Origin: Clostridia bacterium
GTDB lineage: Bacteria; Bacillota; Clostridia; Oscillospirales; Acutalibacteraceae
Assembly (NCBI GenBank): GCA_017399405.1
Contig: JAFQCT010000010.1
Location: forward strand, 1 to 64,000
Length of the DNA stretch: 64,000 nt
Direction of reading: 5' to 3'
The notes beneath the pieces were generated by a model. The model did not search any database. It saw only the letters and a list, made by a program, of their open reading frames with translations, and was not told the DNA's origin. A program made the translations under genes and the position numbers. Positions 24,467-32,722 of this stretch are shown in pieces. Numbering within the stretch: the first letter of the stretch is position 1; every line of letters starts with the position of its first letter.

Positions 24467-25483
24467 ATGGACGATAGAAACAACTATGATAGTACAATCA
24501 ATAAGCAAATAACTCGTATATTATCGATGAATCGTGAAGCAACAAAATTTTTTCATAAATGTCTGCAGACAGAAGACGGAACGGCAGGTTATAAATATCT
24601 CAAAGAACGAGGACTTACAGATGATACAATCAATAAATTTTGTTTAGGCTTTGCACCAGCGTCTTTTAATGCGTTAACAAAGCATCTTATGAAAAAAGGT
24701 TATACAAGAGATGAACTCGTTTCAGCAAATCTTTCAAGGCATTCACCTAAAAATCCGAAGTACATATATGACAACTTCCGCAATAGAGTTATTTTTCCTA
24801 TAAGTGATATTAACGGGAATATAATTGCTTTCGGAGGACGAGTTATGGATGATTCGAACCCTAAATATCTTAATACAGCAGATACTTTGGCTTATAAAAA
24901 GAGTAAGGGTGTTTTTGCTTTAAATTTTGCTAAGAAAAGTGGAAAAGACAGTTTGATTCTTTGTGAAGGATATATGGATGTCATTGCTATGCATCAGGCA
25001 GGATTTACAAATACTGTGGCAGGATTGGGTACTGCATTGACAAGTGAGCAGGCAAATCTACTTTCACAATATGCGTCAGAAGTTTTGCTTTGTTATGATG
25101 CTGATGAAGCAGGACAAAGAGCAACCGAGAGAGCGTTAAGAATATTCGAAAATACAAATGCAGAGATTAAAACTTTACAGTTAAGTGGTGGTAAAGACCC
25201 TGATGAAATTATCAAAAATTGTGGCGTTGAGAAAATGAAAACTTTAATCAAAGAAGCTGAAAATAAAGTTGAATTTATACTTCGCCACAAGCGTAATAAA
25301 TATAACCTTGCAACAGATGATGGCAAAATACAGTATATTAAAGAAGCAATAAAGATAATTTCAGGTTTAAGTGAAATTGAACTTGAAATATATGCTTCAA
25401 GACTTGCTGATGAATTTTCTGTTTCCAAGGAAGTAATTATTTTTGAGGCAAGGAATTGGGTGGAAAATCATGCTGCAAAATAA
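24467..25483 (+). CDS. DnaG-type primase without zinc-binding domain
   Basis: 338 aa. The RNA-polymerase core starts directly (FFHKCLQTEDGTAGYKYL, LGFAPASFNAL, NRVIFPISDINGNIIAFGGR). The TOPRIM domain follows with the catalytic Glu in LILCEGYMDVIAMHQAG and the DxDxxG in LLCYDADEAGQRATERA. The N-terminal CHC2 zinc ribbon (about 90 aa) and most of the helicase-binding C-terminus are absent. It makes RNA primers for element replication. ATG 24467 is preferred by spacing to GAGAGG; ATG 24464 is possible. Confidence 0.9.
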   Translation: MDDRNNYDSTINKQITRILSMNREATKFFHKCLQTEDGTAGYKYLKERGLTDDTINKFCLGFAPASFNALTKHLMKKGYTRDELVSANLSRHSPKNPKYIYDNFRNRVIFPISDINGNIIAFGGRVMDDSNPKYLNTADTLAYKKSKGVFALNFAKKSGKDSLILCEGYMDVIAMHQAGFTNTVAGLGTALTSEQANLLSQYASEVLLCYDADEAGQRATERALRIFENTNAEIKTLQLSGGKDPDEIIKNCGVEKMKTLIKEAENKVEFILRHKRNKYNLATDDGKIQYIKEAIKIISGLSEIELEIYASRLADEFSVSKEVIIFEARNWVENHAAK

Positions 25484-25808
25484 TAAATTAACATTACCAT
25501 TATTCCATTGGTTTGTAAGTAAATTTGAGGGGAAACCAGTATCAAATACATACACAGGTTCTTGTGGAACTGACCCAAATCGAGGTTGTATGGCAACAAC
25601 TACATTTCATTATAAAGTGTTTGTAAAAGATGTCGGTCAAGAGAGTTCTCGTATTATATGCGAATGTTTTGTACGAGAGCCAAAAGGAAAAGACATTATA
25701 AAGAAAAATTTTGAAAGCACAGATTTTGAATGTTCGCCAGAAGGTTTAACAAAAGCAACAGAGTGGTTAAACGAGAAGTATAGTGCTTTTCTAAATGCAA
25801 AAGCGTAA
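25470..25808 (+). CDS. hypothetical protein overlapping primase gene
   Basis: 112 aa, starting inside the last codons of the primase gene (14-bp overlap), so its translation is coupled. Beta-rich centre (TTTFHYKVFVKDVG, RIICECFVREP) with four Cys. It could be a small DNA-binding or primase-partner protein. A terminator follows immediately. Confidence 0.55.
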   Translation: MLQNNKLTLPLFHWFVSKFEGKPVSNTYTGSCGTDPNRGCMATTTFHYKVFVKDVGQESSRIICECFVREPKGKDIIKKNFESTDFECSPEGLTKATEWLNEKYSAFLNAKA

Positions 25809-25840
25809 AAAACCTCCCCTTTGAATAAGGGGAGGTAATT
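25809..25840. terminator. bidirectional terminator between convergent genes
   Basis: Stem ACCTCCCCTT with AAGGGGAGGT around 5 nt, A-run before and T-rich after. It ends the replication operon and the minus-strand UDG-like gene. Confidence 0.85.
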
Positions 25841-25841
25841 T

Positions 25842-26630
25842 CTATTTGTTGTATTGTAATAGCGCTTCTTGTAACAATTTGATAAAACTATTGAACACTT
25901 CTTCTTTTTGCCAGATGCCGTGTGATGTTGGGTGATAAGCATCAATAATATGAAATTTATGAGTAGTGGTTTCAGCAGGATATAGTCCTTGTTCATATTT
26001 GCAAGTCTTTTTATCATATTTAATAGTTGCTTTCAATGGTATAACATCTTTATCATATTTAATTTTTTTATCCCAAAATGTAGGGTGTCCTTTACCTTGA
26101 ATAATAACAATATTAGGTTTTAGTGCGTCTATTTCTTTTATTAAAATATCAGCACAATTTCGTTCCATTTCTTCTGAGGTTTCTTTGCCACTTCTTTTTG
26201 GGTCATCTGTAAAAACACACTTGTAATAATTAGTCATAGCAAAACAATGACGAAGTTCTTCATATCTTTCAAAAGCCATATCGTCTTTGCGATATGATTT
26301 TGGCAATTTATCATCACTTAAAAGTAATCTTGCAACAGTATAAAAAGTGCGTAAATAATGGTCGTTGTAACCGGCATCTTTCATTGTGCAAGGTTCTTCA
26401 ACCTGATATGTAATTTTTTCTTTATTGTAGGACTTTGGAAAAACGGGTTCTTTACCAACTATAAGGATTTTAGGAATATTTTTTCCGTAATCTTTACCGA
26501 CACGACATCTATAAAAATTTAATGAATATTTACAATCCTTTTTGCAGTATTCATATGACGAACAGATGCCGTTACAGTATATTTCATTATACATCTCATT
26601 GAGTTTACTTACATATTCATCATAGTTCAT
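25842..26630 (-). CDS. uracil-DNA-glycosylase-superfamily-like protein with Cys cluster
   Basis: 262 aa. The core pattern fits the UDG fold: IPKILIVGKEPVFPKSY (motif near the active site), CFAMTNYYKCVFTDDPKRSG, PNIVIIQGKGHPTFW and the C-terminal HIIDAYHPTSHG loop, resembling the H-P-S motif of family 4/5 UDGs. An N-terminal CNGICSSYEYCKKDC may bind an Fe-S cluster or zinc. It may excise or bind uracil or modified bases. It has a strong promoter (26669-26697) and is divergent from the helicase operon. The assignment is by motif only. Confidence 0.5.
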   Translation of the reverse strand: MNYDEYVSKLNEMYNEIYCNGICSSYEYCKKDCKYSLNFYRCRVGKDYGKNIPKILIVGKEPVFPKSYNKEKITYQVEEPCTMKDAGYNDHYLRTFYTVARLLLSDDKLPKSYRKDDMAFERYEELRHCFAMTNYYKCVFTDDPKRSGKETSEEMERNCADILIKEIDALKPNIVIIQGKGHPTFWDKKIKYDKDVIPLKATIKYDKKTCKYEQGLYPAETTTHKFHIIDAYHPTSHGIWQKEEVFNSFIKLLQEALLQYNK

Positions 26631-26668
26631 TGTTGTAAACCTCCGACAACTTTTTAATATCCTCTCTT

Positions 26669-26697
26669 ATTTTACCAACAAGCCGTTTTACTGTCAA
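26669..26697 (-). promoter_or_regulatory. promoter of the UDG-like gene
   Basis: Minus strand TTGACA (26697-26692), 17-bp spacer, TAAAAT (26674-26669). Confidence 0.75.
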
Positions 26698-26716
26698 CAC
26701 TACAATAATAAACACA

Positions 26717-26734
26717 ATGGTACAAAAATGGTAC
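26717..26734. promoter_or_regulatory. ATGGTAC direct repeats (operator candidate)
   Basis: ATGGTAC at 26717-26723 and 26728-26734, 11 bp apart (one helical turn), in the divergent region before the large helicase operon. Similar paired TGGTACAT elements occur at 6184-6203. Confidence 0.45.
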
Positions 26735-26783
26735 ATCGATATTTATATAATTGTGTCACAATATCACTAATGGAGGTTCAATT

Positions 26784-29700
26784 ATGAAGAATAAAAATAA
26801 TAAGAAAAATGCTGAACTTAGAGGACAGCTTTCCATATTTGATGAGTTTTTTCAGAATATGAGAGATTTTGGTAACAATTTATCAAAAGAAGATTTAGCT
26901 GTGGCAATTGAATCTCTTAATATAGCTTTAAGTGAAGTCAAAAAACAAGAAGCAAGGCAAAAAGAACTTGAACGAAAACAAAAAGAAGAAGAAAAACGCA
27001 GAAAAGCTGAAGAAAAAGCACAAAGAGAAAAAGAACGCAAAGAAAAACATGTTGCAGAGGTCACATCAATGGATTTACCTCTTGACTGGAATAATTACTT
27101 TGATTCTGACGAGCGAACAAAAGGTGTACATATAGAAACAGTTGCTGATGCACTCATAATGTCACTTACAACACTTGGCAGAGTTGACATTGAGTATATC
27201 TCATCTGTAACAGGCAAGGATTACAAAACTTGTATAAAAGAATTAAAAGGCTCAATATATCAGAATCCGGATACTTGGAACGAATGCTTCTATAAAGGAT
27301 GGGAAACATCAGATGAATATCTTTCAGGTAATCTTATGCGCAAATGGCAAACTGCAAAAACGGCGAATGAAGAGTATAACGGATATTTTTCACAGAATGT
27401 CAAAGCGATTGAAAAAATTCTTCCACCAACAGTTGCTACAAAAGATATTTATATCACACTAGGCTCTCCTTGGGTGCCGACTGACATTATTGATGATTTT
27501 ATAACTCATCTTTTGGGCTCGTGTAGTGGTTATGGTTGGGGAAGTCTAGAAACAATGCACGACGAAATTACAGGCACTTGGGAAATACCTTTCAAAACAA
27601 GATATAATTACACAAGAAATTCTGTGGCTGCTAACACAACTTATGGTACAAGTCGGATTAGTGCTCTTCACATTATTGAAAAAACACTTAATATGAAAAC
27701 AATATCAGTTACAGATGAGGTGTCTTGTCCGACAAACAAATCAGGCGTAAAGAGAGTAATCAATAAAAAAGAAACTCTTATTGCTATGGAAAAACAGAAA
27801 CTGATTATTGAAGAATTTCAGAAATGGGTGTGGCAAAACCCACTACGCAAAGAAAGACTTGAAATAATCTTTGAAAATAATTTCAGTTGTGTAAAAGCAA
27901 GACATTTTGATGGCTCATTTCTTAGTTTTCCAGGCCTGTCAGAAAAAGCGTCACTTTACCCTTATCAGAAAAACGCAGTTGCACGAATTTTATTTTCTCC
28001 TAACACATTGTTGGCTCATGATGTGGGAGCAGGCAAAACATATATTATGATTGCTGCAGCAATGGAATTAAGACGAATGGGACTTTCAAAGAAAAATCTT
28101 TTTGTAATTCCTAACAATCTTACAGAGCAGTGGAGAAATATCTTTCTTGAATTATACCCAAACGCAAATATTCTTTGTGTAACACCTAATAAATTCAGTG
28201 TCCAAAAGCGTGAAGAAATGCTGGAAACTATTCGCGATAATGATTATGATGCAATTTTAATGGCATATAGTTGTTTTGAACTTATTCCATTATCAAGAGA
28301 ATATTATAAAAATGCAATTGAAGAGCAAAAGGCAGTAATAGCACAAGCGGCACAAGCACGAAATAAAGCAACATCAAAGCTTAAACAAAAGGAAAAAGCA
28401 CTCAACGAAGCTCTTTTTGACCTTGAAACTGCAATTGATAATTTATATAACTCGGTATATTTTGATGAGTTAGGCGTGAATTATCTTTTTGTTGACGAGG
28501 CACATAATTTTAAAAATGTTCCGATTACTTCAAAGGTAGATAAGGTGCTTGGTATCAATAAAAAAGGCTCGTCAAAATGTCAGGATATGTTGGACAAGGT
28601 CCATTGTGTACAAAGACAGAATGACGGAAAAGGTGTGGTTTTTGCAACGGGTACGCCTATTACTAATTCAATAACTGATGCATATATTATGCAATCTTAC
28701 CTGCAAAGTGGCGAACTTGCTCTTTTAGACTTGCAAAGTTTTGATAGCTGGATTGGTATGTTTGCAGAAAAGGTATCAGAATTTGAAATTGATGTTGATA
28801 CCAATAATTATCGTCTTGCAACAAGATTTGCAAAATTTCATAACCTTCCTGAGCTTACATCACTTTTGGCGTCGATTGCAGATTTTCATAGTGTGGCATC
28901 AACTTCTGAAATACCTGAAACTGATGGCTATACTGATGCACTTATCGGAAAAACAAAGGAGTTTGCAGATTATCTTGATAACATTTCTGTGCGTGCTGAT
29001 ATGGTCCGTGGTGGAATGATTAGCCGTAAAGATGATAATATGCTTAAAATCACAACAGATGGTCGAAAAGCAGCTCTTGATTTACGCCTTGTTGATAGTA
29101 ACGCACTTTTTACATATCAATCAAAGGTTGCAAGATGTGCTGAAAATGTTTTCGATATTTACAATAAAACACATTCCAATAAAGGGACTCAACTTATCTT
29201 TTGCGATACCTCAACACCTAAGAATGATTTTAATATGTATGACGAACTTGCGAATCTTCTTGTTGATATGGGCATTTCAAGTGATGACATTGCATATATT
29301 CATGATGCTGACACAGAAAAGAAAAAAGACGAGCTGTTCCGCAAGATGAGAGCAGGGGAAGTAAGAATTCTTATCGGTTCGACATTCAAATTAGGTCTTG
29401 GTGTCAATGTTCAGGACAAGCTTATAGCACTTCATCATCTTGATGTGCCGTGGCGACCTGCCGATATGGTACAGCGTGAAGGACGTATTTTAAGACAAGG
29501 TAATACGAACAAAAAAGTGTATATCTATCGATATATAACCGAAGGTAGTTTTGATGCATATTCATGGCAATTACTTGAAACAAAACAACGGTTTATTAGT
29601 GACTTGCTTTCTGGGTCACTTTCTCAACGCTGTGGTGCAGATATTGATGATACAGTATTAAACTATGCTGAGGTAAAAGCTCTTGCAATCGGTAATCCTT

Positions 29701-30293
29701 TAATCAAAAAGCGAGTTGAAACTGCAAATGAGCTCACAAGATACATGACCTTGCAGAGAAAGATGATTGAAACTAAGCAAAATCTTGAAAAAGAATTGCT
29801 TGAAATTCCTGCAGAGATTGCACAACAAGAGGACTATATCGAAAAATGTAAAAATGATATTGTGTTTTATTCGAAGAATAAGGTTGAACACGATAAAGAC
29901 CAACGAAAAGCGATTCGCGACAATATCTTTGAAGCAGTACAGAAAAACTTTTTAAGAGAAAATGAATCAAAATTGATGTGTTATTGTGGATTTGATATTA
30001 TTCTTCCTAAAAACATGGTGAATGAAAAACCATTTGTATGGTTACAGAAAAACGGAAGGTATTATGTTGAATTGGGTGACAGTGCAGTGGGTACTCTTGT
30101 TCGTATTGATAACTGTCTTGATGACCTTGAAGCAAGACTTGTGCGCCTTGAAGATAAGCTTTCAATACTTAAAGCAAAAAGAGAGTCAATAATAAATGAA
30201 CTCAATAAAAAAGAGAGCTATACTGATGAAATTCAAGCATTACAAACAAAACTTGAAGAAATTGATAAAGATTTAGGAGTGAACAAGAAATGA
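26784..30293 (+). CDS. large SNF2-like DEAH helicase of mobile-element type
   Basis: 1169 aa. A charged coiled coil (about 50-90, Lys/Glu-rich) and a unique region (100-370) precede a superfamily 2 core. Its motifs are Walker A AHDVGAGKTY (about 410-420), LFVIPNNLTEQWRN, motif II VDEAHNFKN (about 569-577), motif III ATGTPITNS, IGSTFKLGLGVNVQ and the SNF2-type motif VI QREGRILRQGN, then a C-terminal coiled coil. Relatives on phages and conjugative elements usually have an N6-adenine methyltransferase domain before the helicase; it is missing here. ATG 26784 follows GGAGG. The stop overlaps the MoxR gene start by 4 bp, so helicase, MoxR and VWA proteins are probably made together. Confidence 0.88.
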   Translation: MKNKNNKKNAELRGQLSIFDEFFQNMRDFGNNLSKEDLAVAIESLNIALSEVKKQEARQKELERKQKEEEKRRKAEEKAQREKERKEKHVAEVTSMDLPLDWNNYFDSDERTKGVHIETVADALIMSLTTLGRVDIEYISSVTGKDYKTCIKELKGSIYQNPDTWNECFYKGWETSDEYLSGNLMRKWQTAKTANEEYNGYFSQNVKAIEKILPPTVATKDIYITLGSPWVPTDIIDDFITHLLGSCSGYGWGSLETMHDEITGTWEIPFKTRYNYTRNSVAANTTYGTSRISALHIIEKTLNMKTISVTDEVSCPTNKSGVKRVINKKETLIAMEKQKLIIEEFQKWVWQNPLRKERLEIIFENNFSCVKARHFDGSFLSFPGLSEKASLYPYQKNAVARILFSPNTLLAHDVGAGKTYIMIAAAMELRRMGLSKKNLFVIPNNLTEQWRNIFLELYPNANILCVTPNKFSVQKREEMLETIRDNDYDAILMAYSCFELIPLSREYYKNAIEEQKAVIAQAAQARNKATSKLKQKEKALNEALFDLETAIDNLYNSVYFDELGVNYLFVDEAHNFKNVPITSKVDKVLGINKKGSSKCQDMLDKVHCVQRQNDGKGVVFATGTPITNSITDAYIMQSYLQSGELALLDLQSFDSWIGMFAEKVSEFEIDVDTNNYRLATRFAKFHNLPELTSLLASIADFHSVASTSEIPETDGYTDALIGKTKEFADYLDNISVRADMVRGGMISRKDDNMLKITTDGRKAALDLRLVDSNALFTYQSKVARCAENVFDIYNKTHSNKGTQLIFCDTSTPKNDFNMYDELANLLVDMGISSDDIAYIHDADTEKKKDELFRKMRAGEVRILIGSTFKLGLGVNVQDKLIALHHLDVPWRPADMVQREGRILRQGNTNKKVYIYRYITEGSFDAYSWQLLETKQRFISDLLSGSLSQRCGADIDDTVLNYAEVKALAIGNPLIKKRVETANELTRYMTLQRKMIETKQNLEKELLEIPAEIAQQEDYIEKCKNDIVFYSKNKVEHDKDQRKAIRDNIFEAVQKNFLRENESKLMCYCGFDIILPKNMVNEKPFVWLQKNGRYYVELGDSAVGTLVRIDNCLDDLEARLVRLEDKLSILKAKRESIINELNKKESYTDEIQALQTKLEEIDKDLGVNKK

Positions 30294-31408
30294 GTGAAAT
30301 AAAACTTACAAATATTCCGTCAATGAACATTAATAGAATTATTGATGAACTTTCAAATGCGTATGTTTCGGTTATAAATCAAAAATTGCCTATAAGAACA
30401 ATACCGTCAGTAATGCTATGGGGTGCACCAGGTGTCGGTAAATCTCAGGCGGTGCGTCAGCTGGCAAAAATAATTGAATCACAAACAGGCAAAAAAACGG
30501 TTGTAACTGATGTTCGTCTTTTATTGTTTAATCCTATTGATTTGCGTGGTATTCCAACCTCAAATGCAGATAAAACACTTGCAGTGTGGCTTAAACCACA
30601 AATTTTTCAAATGGATGATAGTGATGATATTGTCAATATATTATTCCTTGATGAAATTTCAGCTGCACCACAATCAGTTCAGGCAGCGGCATATCAGATA
30701 ACACTTGACAGAGTTGTTGGCGAGCACAAATTGCCCGAAAATTGTATCGTAATTGCAGCAGGTAACCGTACAACCGATAAATCTGTTGCATTCAAAATGC
30801 CAAAAGCCCTTGCTAACCGTCTTTTACATATTGAAGCAGAAGGTAGTTTTAAATCATGGAAAAAATGGGCAGTTGCCAATGGTATAAATCATAAGGTAGT
30901 GGGCTTTTTGTCATTCCGTCAGAATTATCTTATGAGCTTTGATTCTTCATCAGATGACCTTGCTTTTTCGACACCTCGTTCTTGGGAAATGGTAAGCAAT
31001 ATACTCAATTCTGTAAGTGATGATGTGGACAAAATGTATCATTTAATTGCAGGACTTGTAGGCACAGGTGTAGCTGTTGAATTCAGGACTTGGGCAAAGG
31101 TTTACAATTCACTTCCTAATATGGAAGATATTTTTGACGGCAAAATGCCACAATTGCCTAAAAATTCAGATGCAATGTATGCTTTGATATCATCAATGAC
31201 AGCCTATGCACGAGAACATAAAACTGAAATGAACAGAATAGCAAATTCAATTGTTTATGCTGAGCATATGCCACCTGATTTCTCAGCAGTATTACTTAAA
31301 GATTATATGTATATTGAAGATGGATATAAAGAAAAGCTTATGAGAATTCCCGAGTTTGCCAGATGGCTTTCAACGAAGGGGAGGTTATTGAATGGCTCTG
31401 TCAAATGA
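30290..31408 (+). CDS. MoxR-type AAA+ ATPase
   Basis: 372 aa with Walker A GAPGVGKSQ (about 45-53), Walker B ILFLDEISAAP, sensor-1 VIAAGNRT and sensor-2-like ALANRLLHIE. MoxR ATPases act as chaperones and remodel metal-ion or protein complexes together with VWA partners. It overlaps the helicase gene upstream by 4 bp and the VWA gene downstream by 17 bp. Such MoxR-VWA pairs with a third variable component have been described as conflict systems by comparative genomics. Confidence 0.9.
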   Translation: MSEIKLTNIPSMNINRIIDELSNAYVSVINQKLPIRTIPSVMLWGAPGVGKSQAVRQLAKIIESQTGKKTVVTDVRLLLFNPIDLRGIPTSNADKTLAVWLKPQIFQMDDSDDIVNILFLDEISAAPQSVQAAAYQITLDRVVGEHKLPENCIVIAAGNRTTDKSVAFKMPKALANRLLHIEAEGSFKSWKKWAVANGINHKVVGFLSFRQNYLMSFDSSSDDLAFSTPRSWEMVSNILNSVSDDVDKMYHLIAGLVGTGVAVEFRTWAKVYNSLPNMEDIFDGKMPQLPKNSDAMYALISSMTAYAREHKTEMNRIANSIVYAEHMPPDFSAVLLKDYMYIEDGYKEKLMRIPEFARWLSTKGRLLNGSVK

Positions 31409-32696
31409 TAAAATTCAGGAATACACAAAACGCCTTTTGAAATCAAGATTAAGATTATTGTGTAATCACGGCTTTTACGGACTGCTTTTAATGCATATGA
31501 CTTATACCATTGATGAAGAAGCACCAACTGCATATACAGACGGATTTCGTATAGCATTTGGTCCGGAATTCCTTGATAATTTATCAGATAATGAATTGGA
31601 TTTCGTTATGATGCACGAGATTATGCACGTTGTTTTACAGCATTGTTTTCGTGGAGCAAAATTTGATGGTGAAAGATATAATATTGCCGCCGATATAGTT
31701 GTAAATTCAAATATTTTATATGAAAATAATATGAATGCACAAAGCATTACCTTGAGCAATTGTGGTGAGTCAATGCACCTTACCCCAAGTGGAGATGAAG
31801 GCTATAAATACACTACAGAAGAGGTTTATCAAATGGTACCACAACCACCTAAAACAAATCCTGTTTCCCTTAGTGGCGGAACTGTTGAAGGTGATAACAA
31901 TGGCCCTAAAAAGAATGCTAAAAATGGTGGCTCAGCATTAGGCAGAGCAAAGAGAGAACAAGCCGAGAAAAATGATTGTGGTGGCAGTTGGGATGACCAT
32001 GCACATTGGGGAATGCTTGAAGAAGATGATGTGCTTCGTGATGTGTGGGTTAAGCGCTTTGAAGATGCTGTTGAGGCAATTTCAATAAGGGACCCCTCGA
32101 ATACACGAGGCCTTCTTCCGTTGTTTGCTGAAAGAATACTTGAGGAGCTAAGAAAGCCACAAACTGATTGGCGTACAATACTCAATGATTTTATTCAGGA
32201 AGAAGTTGTAGATTATTCATTTTCACCACCTGACAGACGCTTTGGCGAAAGTCCTTTCTTTCTGCCTGACTTCAATGGTAAAGAGGATATGGTTGAAGAT
32301 ATTCTTTTTATGATTGATACATCCGGGTCAATGAGTGATGAGATGATTACTGCAGCTTATTCTGAAATTAAAGGTGCTATTGACCAGTTTGATGGTAAGC
32401 TTAAAGGTTGGTTGGGATTTTTTGATGCAGCAGTTATAGAACCCAAGCCATTTGCAGATGAAAAAGAATTCAAGGCAATTCGAATGGCAGGTGGCGGTGG
32501 CACAGATTTTCAAATTATTTTCGAGTATGTACATAAGCATATGACTGATAAACCACCTGCAAGCATCATTATACTTACAGATGGATACGCACCTTTTCCA
32601 CAAGAAAAACTTGCCTTTGGAATTCCGGTACTGTGGCTACTTAACAATGAAAATGTTGACCCACCTTGGGGCAAGGTGGCAAGAATAACAATTTAA
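31392..32696 (+). CDS. metallopeptidase-like/VWA protein (DUF2201 type), MoxR partner
   Basis: 434 aa. N-terminal putative zinc metallopeptidase domain with HEIMHVVLQH (HExxH at about 75). A low-complexity linker (about 155-200, Gly/Pro/Asn-rich) is followed by a C-terminal VWA-like domain whose MIDAS DTSGSMS lies at about 310, with GGGGTDF and the strand IIILTDGYAPFP. VWA domains bind metal-dependent ligands; with MoxR they form a chaperone or effector pair. ATG 31392 lies 12 bp after GGGGAGG and within the end of the MoxR gene. Confidence 0.88.
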   Translation: MALSNDKIQEYTKRLLKSRLRLLCNHGFYGLLLMHMTYTIDEEAPTAYTDGFRIAFGPEFLDNLSDNELDFVMMHEIMHVVLQHCFRGAKFDGERYNIAADIVVNSNILYENNMNAQSITLSNCGESMHLTPSGDEGYKYTTEEVYQMVPQPPKTNPVSLSGGTVEGDNNGPKKNAKNGGSALGRAKREQAEKNDCGGSWDDHAHWGMLEEDDVLRDVWVKRFEDAVEAISIRDPSNTRGLLPLFAERILEELRKPQTDWRTILNDFIQEEVVDYSFSPPDRRFGESPFFLPDFNGKEDMVEDILFMIDTSGSMSDEMITAAYSEIKGAIDQFDGKLKGWLGFFDAAVIEPKPFADEKEFKAIRMAGGGGTDFQIIFEYVHKHMTDKPPASIIILTDGYAPFPQEKLAFGIPVLWLLNNENVDPPWGKVARITI

Positions 32697-32722
32697 TGTT
32701 TTGCTTATAAAGGAGTGATTTA

